A stretch of DNA of 51,204 nt. Source: RGIG2945 sp045540355 (GTDB lineage Bacteria > Bacillota > Clostridia > Oscillospirales > Acutalibacteraceae). The first letter of the stretch is position 1; every line of letters begins with the position of its first letter. The stretch is taken from contig JAZQHB010000011.1 of assembly GCA_045540355.1 (NCBI GenBank), forward strand, positions 1 through 51,204, written 5' to 3'. A model generated the notes under the pieces. It was not told the origin of the DNA. It ran no database searches and saw only the letters and a list, made by a program, of their open reading frames with translations. The position numbers and the translations under genes were made by a program. Below are positions 1 through 7,674 of the stretch, in pieces.

Positions 1-22
1 ATAAAACGGCTTAAAACGCGCG

Positions 23-54
23 CAAGGGCAGAGAGTGAAAACTCTCTGCCCTTG
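23..54. terminator. hairpin, probable terminator
   Basis: A perfect 14-bp stem (arm caagggcagagagt) closes on a GAAA loop. Neither side has a long T run, so it could end a rightward gene lying outside the window or the leftward small gene at 113-307. The direction is not resolved. Confidence 0.5.
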
Positions 55-112
55 TATCAATATAAACATTAGGATTAAAATTTGTAACCGCAGTGAACAG
101 CTTTTATATGTA

Positions 113-307
113 TTAAAACATAGAATTACACCACTGACTAAGTTTTTCTAATTTTCTTATTTCTTCTGTATCCCAAGATCTGTAGCGTTCCAAATATGCT
201 TTACAGTCATTAAAGCAATCAAAAGCAATACGCCACTCTCCTCTGTCAACAGCCGTCTGCCCTGCAGTATACCTATTAAGGTATTCGTACTCACTAAAGA
301 TAGCCAT
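113..307 (-). CDS. small hypothetical protein (64 aa)
   Basis: This short leftward gene has a very good ribosome binding site (aaaggagg, about 7 bases before the ATG), which is the main reason to believe it. The product is 64 aa and cytoplasmic by appearance, rich in Tyr, Arg and Glu, with no signal peptide or membrane segment. Residues 15-60 look like one or two amphipathic helices, reminiscent of a single TPR-type hairpin (a run around DRGEWRIAFDCF), but one repeat is too little to assign. It sits downstream of tmRNA on the same strand, separated by the tmRNA terminator. Function unknown. Confidence 0.6.
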   Translation of the reverse strand: MAIFSEYEYLNRYTAGQTAVDRGEWRIAFDCFNDCKAYLERYRSWDTEEIRKLEKLSQWCNSMF

Positions 308-421
308 AACACAACCTCCTTTTTTATATTATACTGCCTTTGACATAGAAAAGCAATAGTATATAAAGGTATGCATTAAAATAATATGATTTCAAGCAGA
401 TAAAGAGCTTATAAAAATCAA

Positions 422-461
422 AAATCCGAACGTGTCACCATTGATGACAATGTTCGGATTA
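422..461 (-). terminator. intrinsic terminator of tmRNA
   Basis: The inverted arms aatccgaac and gttcggatt, continued by tgtca/tgaca after one mismatch, form a hairpin directly 3' of the tmRNA CCA end on the minus strand. It is followed on that strand by a T-rich run (tttgattttta). It isolates ssrA from the small gene downstream. Confidence 0.75.
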
Positions 462-469
462 TTTGACTT

Positions 470-820
470 TGGTGGAGATGGCGGTAATCGAAACCGCGTC
501 CGAAAATCAATCCGTCCGACTTTCTACGAGTGTAGTCAATCTTTTGGAATTCCCGTCACCACACGCCGATTGACAGGCTTGTGGCTTCGGTAGTCTTTTA
601 ATACCTGATCGGATACAAGACCCTCTCCGATTCATGTTCACTGCTAATCGACGCCGTTATCTGAGCCGCAGTACTCTCAGACACGACGGCTGCTTAATTA
701 AGCAGCAAGTAATTTTGTATTATTGTCGTTTATTTTTATAAACTTGTGGCTTTTAAAGTGGTTCCACACCACTACTCGCTTATCAGAGTTCATAACCCCC
801 GTCGAAATCCTTTCATCCCC
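470..820 (-). ncRNA. ssrA: tmRNA (transfer-messenger RNA)
   Basis: On the minus strand the RNA begins GGGGATGAAAGGATTTCGAC and ends in a T-arm (GGTTTCGATTACC) followed by CATCTCCACCA. The two ends pair as a 7-bp acceptor stem with one G-U and encoded CCA, giving 351 nt. The tag reading frame ends ...NDNNTKLLAA-stop (codons about 701-730, TAA at 698-700), with the typical C-terminal LAA degradation signal. The stop codon is buried in an 18-base palindrome (gctgcttaattaagcagc, 689-706). The exact resume codon is not certain; AAC at 728-730 is the best guess by analogy with ANDENYALAA. tmRNA rescues stalled ribosomes together with SmpB, encoded immediately upstream. Confidence 0.95.
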
Positions 821-823
821 GTA

Positions 824-1285
824 TTATCTGTTTTTAACAGAGCGTTCGATGGTTCTGTCGGCATCTCGTTTTGCGGCGACTTCGCGTTTATCATAAAGCT
901 TTTTACCTTTGCAAAGACCGATTTCAAGCTTCGCTCTGCCTTTTTTAAAATAGATGCTTAATGGGATAAGGGTAAGTCCCTGCTGTTTTGTAACGCCCAG
1001 CAGACGACGAATTTCTCGTTTGTGCATCAGAAGTCTTTTAACACGCATCGGGTCACGGTTAAAGATGTTTCCGTGCTCGTAAGGACTGATGTGCATACCG
1101 TTGACGAAAATCTCGCCTTTATCGATACTGCACCACGAATCCTTTAAATTTATTCTGCCCAATCTTATTGATTTTACTTCTGTACCGAAAAGTTCAATTC
1201 CGGCTTCCATTGTTTCAAGAACAAAATAATCGTGATATGCTTTTTTATTTTTTGCAACAGTTGTATTGTTTGCGTTTTCGCCCAA
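824..1285 (-). CDS. smpB: SsrA-binding protein SmpB
   Basis: SmpB is the protein partner of tmRNA; it binds the tRNA-like domain and places it in the A site of stalled ribosomes. The product shows the family core: NKKAYHDY near the N-terminus, GIELFGTEVKSIR, the KDSW motif, YEHGN, and a basic C-terminal tail (KREVAAKRDADRTIERSVKNR region) that folds in the mRNA channel. I prefer the TTG at 1285 (153 aa) over the ATG at 1303. AGAGGTG lies 5 bases before the TTG, and the extra residues of the longer form do not resemble SmpB. The ATG at 1303 overlaps the stop of the upstream PHP gene. The stop codon lies 3 bases from the mature 5' end of tmRNA, so the two are probably co-transcribed and separated by RNase P. 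Confidence 0.95.
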   Translation of the reverse strand: MGENANNTTVAKNKKAYHDYFVLETMEAGIELFGTEVKSIRLGRINLKDSWCSIDKGEIFVNGMHISPYEHGNIFNRDPMRVKRLLMHKREIRRLLGVTKQQGLTLIPLSIYFKKGRAKLEIGLCKGKKLYDKREVAAKRDADRTIERSVKNR

Positions 1286-1299
1286 GGTATCACCTCTAA

Positions 1300-2004
1300 T
1301 CATTCTATATTCGGGTCGAAAATAAGTTTATATCTTAATTTTTTTACAGCCTCGACAAAATCTTTTCCGGATTTAATGTCATCATAAAACAACATACCGC
1401 CCGTGCCGATAGCATTGATACCTTTTCTTTCAAGGTGGTGGCAGTCGGAGCCCGAAGTCATCAGAAGATTTTTTTCACGGGCAAGTGTATACGCTTTTTC
1501 GTTCTGTGAATGATGACCGGGGTGACCGTTGAAAACCTCAACACCGTCAATAAAATCAAGGTAATCTCTTGTGATATGCGGTCTGAACGGGTGTGCCTGA
1601 ATTAAAAGCAGACCGTTATCGTGAGTTATTTTTGAAACCTCGGGAAGTGTATGTCTTTGCAGATTCTCGTGTTTATATAAAAAGTCCTCGTCAATGCCGT
1701 AAACAAGATAATCATTGTCGTGGTCATCAAGGTGCAGTTCAAGTCCGAGATAAACTTCAAGACCAAGCTTTTTGCCTTCTTCAAGTGCCGTACGGTAACC
1801 GAGCAGAAGCTTGTCAATTACATACGACCAAGGTTGAGTGCCGTCATAACCGTAAAATTTCTGAGAGTGTCTTGTGTAAAGATGGTCGGTGATGAAGATT
1901 GCATCATAACCTGCTTCTTTGTAAAGCTTTACTTGCTCTTTTGCGGAAACGGTTGCACAACGGCTTGATTCAATTGTATGGATATGTGTGTCAATGAGTT
2001 TCAC
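1300..2004 (-). CDS. PHP-domain phosphoesterase
   Basis: This 234-aa protein has the PHP (polymerase and histidinol phosphatase) fold. Metal-binding motifs appear in order: DTHIHT (residues 5-10), ITDHL (about 38-42), a Glu in LGLELHL (about 66-72), IQAHPF (about 136-141) and SGSDCHH (about 185-191). These are the residues expected to hold a metal cluster for phosphate-ester hydrolysis. Small stand-alone PHP proteins of this type include nucleoside bisphosphatases, but the substrate cannot be named from sequence. It is the second-to-last gene of the recR-PHP-smpB run. Its stop is 14 bases before the probable smpB start, so translation is likely coupled. Confidence 0.85.
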   Translation of the reverse strand: MKLIDTHIHTIESSRCATVSAKEQVKLYKEAGYDAIFITDHLYTRHSQKFYGYDGTQPWSYVIDKLLLGYRTALEEGKKLGLEVYLGLELHLDDHDNDYLVYGIDEDFLYKHENLQRHTLPEVSKITHDNGLLLIQAHPFRPHITRDYLDFIDGVEVFNGHPGHHSQNEKAYTLAREKNLLMTSGSDCHHLERKGINAIGTGGMLFYDDIKSGKDFVEAVKKLRYKLIFDPNIE

Positions 2005-2016
2005 GAAAAGGACTCC

Positions 2017-2616
2017 TTATATAATCTTTCTGCCTTCGATTGCACGGTAAAGTGTTTCAACATCGGCGTATTCCAAGTCTGCACCGACAGGTATACCGTA
2101 AGCAAGACGAGAAGTGGTGATTCCCATAGGCTTCAGAAGTCTGGAAATATACATCGCAGTAGCCTCGCCCTCAACTGTGGGATTGGTTGCAAGTATAACC
2201 TCCTTGACAACACCGTCGCCCATTCTTGCAAGTAAGTCTTTTATTGTTAAATCATCAGGACCGACACCGTTGATAGGGGAGATAACACCGTGGAGTACAT
2301 GATACAATCCGCGGTATTCTCTTGTGCGTTCGAATGCAGAAACATCTCTTACATCTTCAACAACGCATATCACCGATTGGTCGCGGGTTGCACTTTCACA
2401 AATCGGACAAAGCTCTTTTTCACAGAAATTAGAGCAATTTTTGCAACGGTGGATATTCTGATGTGCAGAAAGTATGGCTTCGGAAAATTCCTTTGCCTGC
2501 TTTTCATCGAGGTCCATTACATAGTATGCCATTCTTTGTGCCGATTTTCTGCCGACACCCGGAATTTTTGAAAATTGTTCAACAAGCTTATTTAAAGGAG
2601 CTAATTGATAAGACAT
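2017..2616 (-). CDS. recR: recombination mediator RecR
   Basis: RecR helps load RecA at single-stranded gaps with RecF and RecO. The 199-aa product has the N-terminal helix-hairpin-helix (KIPGVGRKSAQRMAYY, about 17-32). A four-cysteine zinc motif follows (CKNCSNFCEKELCPIC, about 58-73). The Toprim domain (VCVVEDVRDVSAFE, then LATNPTVEGEATA) comes next, and a Walker-like C-terminus closes the protein (YADVETLYRAIEGRK). Length matches the family (about 198 aa). It lies 10 bases after ybaB, the same order dnaX-ybaB-recR as in Bacillus and many clostridia. Confidence 0.97.
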   Translation of the reverse strand: MSYQLAPLNKLVEQFSKIPGVGRKSAQRMAYYVMDLDEKQAKEFSEAILSAHQNIHRCKNCSNFCEKELCPICESATRDQSVICVVEDVRDVSAFERTREYRGLYHVLHGVISPINGVGPDDLTIKDLLARMGDGVVKEVILATNPTVEGEATAMYISRLLKPMGITTSRLAYGIPVGADLEYADVETLYRAIEGRKII

Positions 2617-2626
2617 AATTTACCTC

Positions 2627-2971
2627 TTAAAGTCCCAAACCGGGGATATTAAGTCCGCTTAAACCACTCTGTGCTTTTGACATTGCCTGTTCCATAGCTG
2701 CATCAGCCTTGCGGATAGCTTCATTGATTGCAACGATAACAAGGTCTTCAAGCATTTCAGGCTCTTCGGGGTCAATTATTTCAGGGTTAATTTTAACTGA
2801 TTTTACTTCGTGAGCACCGCTGACAACAACTTCAATTGAGTTGCCGCCTGCAGAAGCAGTAAAATCTGTTGCTTCAACTTCGTCCTTCATTCTTTCCATA
2901 TCTTCCTGCATCTGCTGGATTCTTTTCATCATATTACCTGCATTACCTGCACCGGGAATTCTTGCTTTCAT
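2627..2971 (-). CDS. YbaB/EbfC nucleoid-associated protein
   Basis: The 114-aa product has a long first helix (residues 15-40, heptad-like MKRIQQMQEDMERMKDEVEA). The beta segment typical of YbaB follows (GGNSIEVVVSGAHEVKSVKI), then a helical dimerisation region with DLVIVAINEAIRKA. YbaB proteins form tweezer-like dimers that bind DNA without strong sequence preference. The position between dnaX and recR is the conserved genomic context. The N-terminus (MKARIPGAGNAGNM) and C-terminus are Gly/Pro rich and probably flexible. Confidence 0.93.
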   Translation of the reverse strand: MKARIPGAGNAGNMMKRIQQMQEDMERMKDEVEATDFTASAGGNSIEVVVSGAHEVKSVKINPEIIDPEEPEMLEDLVIVAINEAIRKADAAMEQAMSKAQSGLSGLNIPGLGL

Positions 2972-2986
2972 AGTTATTTCTCCTTA

Positions 2987-4573
2987 TTATATATTATTGA
3001 GCTTTTTTGCTAAATCTACCAATGGGTCTTTTTGTTTCTGTGTAGGTGCCTGAGTTTCTTTGTAGATACCCAAGCGGTATTTTTTGCCTGTAGTTCTCAA
3101 GACCGCTTCGTTTAAGGCGTTGTAATGAGAGCTGATTGAGATAAACTGCTCAAAAACAGGATTGAGTGATTTGATGAGCAGATAGTCGCCTCTGATATAA
3201 GCACTTGATTCTTTCAAGAAACCTACAAGCGGTTGGTCGAGAGAGTTGAGCTCTTGCAAAACCTCGGGCCACTTATCAAAGAGGACATCATGCCCGTTGT
3301 CATTTGAAGTTGGTCTTTCGGTTTTGGGTTCTTTTTTCGGCTCAGGCTTTCTTTCAGCTTTCTCAGTTGAAACGGGAGCTTTTTTCTCGGGTTCTTTTGT
3401 TTCTTGGGTCGTTTGCTGAACAACCACTCCGGATATCACTTTGGCTTCAAGCTCTGCGATTCTTCTCAATAATGCCGCATTTGAATCGTCGAGTTTTTTG
3501 GAGCAAAGCTTTACAAGTGCCATTTCCATTTCAACGCGTCTGTTCTGACCTTTCTTGAGGTCGGCGAGAGTACTTGAAAAAACGGAGAGAATATATAAAA
3601 TATTTTCGAGCTTGTAGCCTGAAGAAAGCTCGTTTAATTCATTGATTTCAGCTTCGGTACAGATTATAAGATTTTTATAATCCTTTACTGTTTTGACTAT
3701 CATCAGGTTTCTGTAATGCTCGATAAGCTCGCTGCAAAGTCTTTCCATATCACAAGAATTATTGTGAAGTGTGTCAAGCATTGATAATGCGGTTGCACAA
3801 TCTTCCTCTGATATTGCCTTTGATATTTCAAAAATATATTTGCGGTTTGCAAGTCCGACACATTCGGAAACGGTATCAATATTGATTTCTTTTGTCTTAC
3901 CCGTACATTGGTCGAGGATTGACAAAGCATCACGCAAGGCACCGTCGGCAATTCTTGCGATGAGTATAGCTGCATCGTGGTCTAATTGAAGACCCTCAGC
4001 CTCGGCGATATACATAAGCCTGTCCGCAATGTTTTCGGGAGTAATTCGTTTAAAGTCGAATCTCTGACAACGGGAGAGAATAGTGGACGGTAGCTTGTGC
4101 ACCTCGGTTGTTGCGAGGATGAAAATAACATGTGAGGGAGGTTCTTCAAGCGTTTTAAGCAATGCGTTAAATGCAGAGATTGAAAGCATGTGAACTTCGT
4201 CGATGATGTAAACTCTGTATCTTCCTGCAACAGGAGTGAAGTTTGCTTCATCACGCAAGTCACGAATATTGTCGACACCGTTGTTGGAAGCCGCGTCAAT
4301 TTCAATTACATCAAGAATTGAGCCGCTGTCGATACCCTTACAGATTTCGCACTCGTTGCAGGGGTCGCCGTTTATCGGATTAAGACAGTTGACCGCCTTG
4401 GAGAGTATTTTTGCACAAGTGGTTTTGCCCGTACCCCTTGAGCCTGTAAAAAGATAGGCGTGGGAGAGACGGTTTTCGGTTAATTCATTTGCAAGTGTGC
4501 GGGTAACATGACCTTGGCCGACAACATCGGAAAAGGTCTGAGGTCGCCACTTACGATATAAAACCTGATACAA
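2987..4573 (-). CDS. dnaX: DNA polymerase III subunit gamma/tau
   Basis: This is the clamp-loader ATPase. With the TTG start at 4573 the protein is 528 aa and begins MYQVLYRKWRPQTFSDVVGQ, the usual start of the family. AGGGGGT lies 8 bases upstream of that codon. A longer in-frame reading from 4645 would run through the SRP RNA, so I reject it. Visible are Walker A GSRGTGKTT (about 44-52), a zinc module (CLNPINGDPCNECEIC), Walker B/DEVH (IIDEVHMLS), the SRC sensor (ILSRCQRFDF) and domain III. A Lys/Glu/Pro-rich linker (about 395-440) leads to the tau-like C-terminal domain. It starts a dnaX-ybaB-recR-PHP-smpB run. Confidence 0.96.
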   Translation of the reverse strand: MYQVLYRKWRPQTFSDVVGQGHVTRTLANELTENRLSHAYLFTGSRGTGKTTCAKILSKAVNCLNPINGDPCNECEICKGIDSGSILDVIEIDAASNNGVDNIRDLRDEANFTPVAGRYRVYIIDEVHMLSISAFNALLKTLEEPPSHVIFILATTEVHKLPSTILSRCQRFDFKRITPENIADRLMYIAEAEGLQLDHDAAILIARIADGALRDALSILDQCTGKTKEINIDTVSECVGLANRKYIFEISKAISEEDCATALSMLDTLHNNSCDMERLCSELIEHYRNLMIVKTVKDYKNLIICTEAEINELNELSSGYKLENILYILSVFSSTLADLKKGQNRRVEMEMALVKLCSKKLDDSNAALLRRIAELEAKVISGVVVQQTTQETKEPEKKAPVSTEKAERKPEPKKEPKTERPTSNDNGHDVLFDKWPEVLQELNSLDQPLVGFLKESSAYIRGDYLLIKSLNPVFEQFISISSHYNALNEAVLRTTGKKYRLGIYKETQAPTQKQKDPLVDLAKKLNNI

Positions 4574-4602
4574 AAATACAACCCCCTTTAACAAGTAATC
4601 GA

Positions 4603-4740
4603 GCTTTGACTTTATCATGTAACGTGCAGGCGGACTGCGGCGCACGAGGCAATCCGCTTAATGCTGCTCGGTTCCCCGTCTGACATGGTTCACAGCGCTC
4701 CGTCGCACAGGACCCACACGCTACATGATAAAGTCAAAGC
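4603..4740 (-). ncRNA. ffs: signal recognition particle RNA (small bacterial type)
   Basis: On the minus strand the sequence GAACCATGTCAGACGGGGAA followed by CCGAGCAGCATTAAG is the conserved helix-8 domain that binds Ffh and FtsY (GUCAG ... GGAA tetraloop ... AGCAGC). The ends are a perfect 19-bp inverted repeat (4603-4621 with 4722-4740), giving one long rod. The boundaries given are those of the stem; the mature ends may lie a few bases inside or outside. A promoter is placed correctly upstream (4767-4795). SRP RNA just before dnaX is the arrangement also known from Bacillus (scr-dnaX). Confidence 0.88.
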
Positions 4741-4766
4741 CCTGCTTCTAACTTTATGCTTTATAC

Positions 4767-4795
4767 ATTATACTATATTGTTTCAGAGATTTCAA
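4767..4795 (-). promoter_or_regulatory. promoter of the SRP RNA / dnaX run
   Basis: On the minus strand TTGAAA (4790-4795), a 17-base spacer and TATAAT (4767-4772) form a near-consensus vegetative promoter. It starts only three bases after the folD stop codon. The predicted start point is near 4760, about 20 bases before the SRP RNA stem. Confidence 0.75.
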
Positions 4796-4798
4796 GAG

Positions 4799-5662
4799 TT
4801 ATTTTGCGACTTTTTTTGACAAGGAAGTTTTTGCTGCGGTAACTGCATTTTTCATAAGAATTGCTCTTGTCATCGGTCCTACGCCGCCCGGTACGGGGGT
4901 TATATAGGAAGCTTTCGGCTCAACGGAATCAAAATCAACATCACCGCAGAGCTTGCCGTTTTCGTCGCGATTCATTCCGACATCAATAACAACCGCACCG
5001 TCTTTAACCATATCGGCATTTACGAATTTAGCTTTACCGATTGCAACAACAAGTATATCTGCCTGAGTTGTGATTGCTGCAAGGTCCTTGGTTCTTGAGT
5101 GACAGATTGAAACTGTACCGTTTTTGTGAAGTAAAAGCATTGCCATGGGTTTGCCGACAATATTGCTTCTGCCTATAACGACACAATGCTTACCTTCAAC
5201 ATCAATGTCATAAGCTTTTAAGAGTTCCATAACGCCTGCAGGTGTGCAGGGGAGAAGATTGTAGTCGCCTGACATGATATTACCCGTGTTGATGGGATGA
5301 AATGCGTCAACATCTTTATCGGGAGAAATGGATTCAATAACGATTTTTTCGTCAAGATGCTTCGGCAAGGGAAGCTGACAGAGAATACCGTCAACCGTAT
5401 CGTCATTGTTGAGTTTTTCAATGAGTGCTTCAAGCTCTTCCTGAGTTGTGTTTTCGTCAAGTGCATATTCGATTGAACGAATACCGCAATTAGCACAATC
5501 CTTTTCTTTGTTGTTAACATATACTCTTGATGCGGGGTTGTTACCCACAATGATTACCGCAAGGCTGACTTCTTTACCTTTTGCAGCAAGTTCTTTCGTT
5601 TCAGCACCGGCAGCTGCTAAAATATCAGCTGCAACTTTTTTTCCGTCAATTAAAATTGCCAT
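4799..5662 (-). CDS. folD: bifunctional methylenetetrahydrofolate dehydrogenase/cyclohydrolase FolD
   Basis: FolD interconverts 5,10-methylene-, methenyl- and 10-formyl-tetrahydrofolate with NADP, feeding purine and formyl-methionine synthesis. The 287-aa product has the catalytic Tyr-Lys region (SRVYVNNKEKDC, with K about 53), DGILCQLPLP, DKDVDAFHP, the dinucleotide-binding GRSNIVGKPMAMLLL (about 165-180) and the C-terminal PVPGGVGPMTRA signature. Length fits the family. ATG with AAGGAG upstream. The next upstream gene on the strand (lgt-galM) ends 12 bases before it, so folD is probably transcribed with it. Confidence 0.97.
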   Translation of the reverse strand: MAILIDGKKVAADILAAAGAETKELAAKGKEVSLAVIIVGNNPASRVYVNNKEKDCANCGIRSIEYALDENTTQEELEALIEKLNNDDTVDGILCQLPLPKHLDEKIVIESISPDKDVDAFHPINTGNIMSGDYNLLPCTPAGVMELLKAYDIDVEGKHCVVIGRSNIVGKPMAMLLLHKNGTVSICHSRTKDLAAITTQADILVVAIGKAKFVNADMVKDGAVVIDVGMNRDENGKLCGDVDFDSVEPKASYITPVPGGVGPMTRAILMKNAVTAAKTSLSKKVAK

Positions 5663-5674
5663 AATTCTTTCTCC

Positions 5675-7663
5675 TTATTCTACGGTGAATTTATATACTG
5701 TTGTTGATTTCCATGTCTGACCTGCTTTAAGTAAACAGGAGGGGAAATCAGGCATATTGGGTGTGTTGGGATAATACTGTGTTTCGAGGCAGAAACCGCT
5801 GTGTTGATTCATAAGTGTGCCGTTTTTGCCCTTAACATTATCAAGGAAGTTACCGGTGTAAAGCTGAACACCGGGGAGGTCGGTATAAACACTCATAACT
5901 CTGCCTGAGCTTTCTTCTTTGACAACTGCAATAGGTTCTTTTTCAACATCTCTCTTATTAAGGCAGAAGTTGTGATCATAGCCTTTGCACATTGTAAGTT
6001 GGTCATAATCAGCGTGAATTTCTTTGCCGATAGATTTGAATTCTCTGAAATCAAACGGAGTGCCCTCAACCGCTCTTAATTCACCTGTGGGAATACTGTT
6101 TTCGTCTGTCGGTGTAAAGTAGTCGGCGTTGAGCTTCATAATGTGGTTGGTAATCGGCTCGCCGTCAAAACCGTTGAGATTGAAATAAGCATGGTTTGTG
6201 AGATTGATTATTGTATCTTTGTCGGTAGTTGCTTCATAATCAATGTAAAGCTCGTTTTCTTCCGTAAGTGTATAGAAAACAGTTGCTTTAACATTACCGG
6301 GGAAGCCGTCAGTTCCGTCGGGACTTTCATAAGTAAGCTTGAGAGTAGTGTCATTTATGGGTTCTGCATCCCAGATTGCATGAGAAAACTCTCCGCCGCC
6401 GTGAAGCGTTGTTATGTCTTTTTCATTTTTTGTGACATTGTATTCTTCGCCGTTAATTGAGAATTTACCGTCTGCGATACGGTTTGCGTATCTGCCGACT
6501 GTTTGACCCTGATAGTCTGATCTGGTCATGTGTCCTTCGAGGTCGTCAAAACCAATGAGAACATCAGCAAAGCTGAGGTTTCTGTCAGGCACTGAAAGTG
6601 AATGGAGTGTTGCACCGTAGGTGATGATTTCAGCCTTTGAGCCCATTTTGTTCTTGATTGTGTATATTTCAACTGTTTTTCCGTCCGGTGTTGTACCGAA
6701 CTTTTTGGATTTGATTTTTGTCATAATGTCCTCCTTAGGGAAGTAGTCCACACCCTCAATCGGTTGAGGATTTTTTGTGTATTTAATGAGCTTGATAATG
6801 AGTAGAGTTGCTGAGAAAATTACGAGTGCGATTGAAAGCACCTGAGATGTACGAATGTGATAGCCGAAAATCTGAACATTAAAGAAATAAAGACTGTCTG
6901 TTCTCAAGCCTTCAAATATTGTTCTGCCGATACCGTACCATACCCCGTAGCAGAGAATTATCTGCCCGCTGAATTTTCTGAACTTCTTGCAGATGACAAA
7001 AAGCAAAAGAAAGCCGATTAAGCACCAGAGTGATTCATACAAGAATGTAGGGTGTACCGGTGCAGAGGGGTCAACGGAAAGATTGTGTTCTGCAAGAAAT
7101 TGCTGAATTGAGGGGCTGTTGAGGTAGTATTGTGTTTTTTCGCTGAACATGCCCCACGGAAGATTTGTGTTTGTGCCGAATGCCTCTTGGTTGGTGAAGT
7201 TACCCCAACGACCGATACCCTGGCCGATAAGAAAACTCATACCGCACAAATCGAGGAGATTGTAGAAATTGAGCTTGCGTATTTTACAGACGATATAAGC
7301 GGCAATCAACGCACCGATAAGTCCGCCGTATATTGCAAGACCGCCTTCCCAAATTTTGAATATTGAAATGGGGTCTGATTTATATTTGTCCCAATCGGAA
7401 AAGAATACATAATAAAGTCTTGCACCTATGATGCCGCCAAATGTTCCGTAGATAAGAACATCGAGCATTTTATCGAGATTCATTTTCCATTTATAAGCCA
7501 TTCTGCCGCCGAAAAGTACAGCAAGCAAAAAGCCGAATGCGATGATTGCTCCGTAAAATTTTATGGTTACGGGTGCACCGAACAAATTGAACTCTGCAAG
7601 GACAGACGGAACATTAAAGCTCCAACCTAATCCGGGGAATATTACGGTTGTAAAATCAGACAT
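5675..7663 (-). CDS. fused Lgt prolipoprotein diacylglyceryl transferase - GalM aldose 1-epimerase
   Basis: One uninterrupted 662-codon frame joins two proteins that are normally separate. Residues 1 to about 305 are Lgt, a polytopic membrane enzyme that moves diacylglycerol to the lipobox cysteine of prolipoproteins. Visible are several hydrophobic segments, WEGGLAIYGGLIGA, the signature GQGIGRWGNFTNQEAFG, and GRTIFEGLRTDSLY. Residues 314-662 are galactose mutarotase: TTLHGGGEFSHAIWDAE, NLTNHAYFNL (catalytic His), GYDHNF and the catalytic Glu in LETQYYPN. No stop codon separates them. The linker codons for PKEDI are aaggaggacatt, a perfect ribosome binding site 4-5 bases before the GalM ATG at 6724. 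So a 349-aa GalM could also be made alone, and may be the main cytosolic product. If fused, GalM would sit after the last Lgt helix, which must end inside the cell. Confidence 0.9.
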   Translation of the reverse strand: MSDFTTVIFPGLGWSFNVPSVLAEFNLFGAPVTIKFYGAIIAFGFLLAVLFGGRMAYKWKMNLDKMLDVLIYGTFGGIIGARLYYVFFSDWDKYKSDPISIFKIWEGGLAIYGGLIGALIAAYIVCKIRKLNFYNLLDLCGMSFLIGQGIGRWGNFTNQEAFGTNTNLPWGMFSEKTQYYLNSPSIQQFLAEHNLSVDPSAPVHPTFLYESLWCLIGFLLLFVICKKFRKFSGQIILCYGVWYGIGRTIFEGLRTDSLYFFNVQIFGYHIRTSQVLSIALVIFSATLLIIKLIKYTKNPQPIEGVDYFPKEDIMTKIKSKKFGTTPDGKTVEIYTIKNKMGSKAEIITYGATLHSLSVPDRNLSFADVLIGFDDLEGHMTRSDYQGQTVGRYANRIADGKFSINGEEYNVTKNEKDITTLHGGGEFSHAIWDAEPINDTTLKLTYESPDGTDGFPGNVKATVFYTLTEENELYIDYEATTDKDTIINLTNHAYFNLNGFDGEPITNHIMKLNADYFTPTDENSIPTGELRAVEGTPFDFREFKSIGKEIHADYDQLTMCKGYDHNFCLNKRDVEKEPIAVVKEESSGRVMSVYTDLPGVQLYTGNFLDNVKGKNGTLMNQHSGFCLETQYYPNTPNMPDFPSCLLKAGQTWKSTTVYKFTVE
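6722..6737 (-). promoter_or_regulatory. internal ribosome binding site and ATG for stand-alone GalM
   Basis: Reading the minus strand, aaggagg (6731-6737) is followed after 6 bases by an in-frame ATG (6722-6724) whose product begins MTKIKSKKFG, a normal GalM N-terminus. It lies inside the open lgt frame. It suggests that an original lgt stop codon was lost while the galM start signals stayed. Confidence 0.7.
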
Positions 7664-7674
7664 ACCGGACCTCC

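Noticed and set aside
746..961. Rightward frame over tmRNA and smpB
   Set aside because: It lies opposite the tmRNA and the conserved smpB gene, with no translation signal.
3320..3420. Programmed frameshift in dnaX making a gamma form
   Set aside because: A6G runs occur in the Lys-rich linker, but the reading phase is AAA AAA G, not the A AAA AAG phase of the E. coli slippery site, and no clear stimulatory hairpin or Shine-Dalgarno was seen.
4574..4645. dnaX beginning at the ATG at 4645
   Set aside because: The added 24 residues would be encoded by the SRP RNA stem, and the TTG at 4573 has a well-spaced ribosome binding site and gives the family N-terminus.
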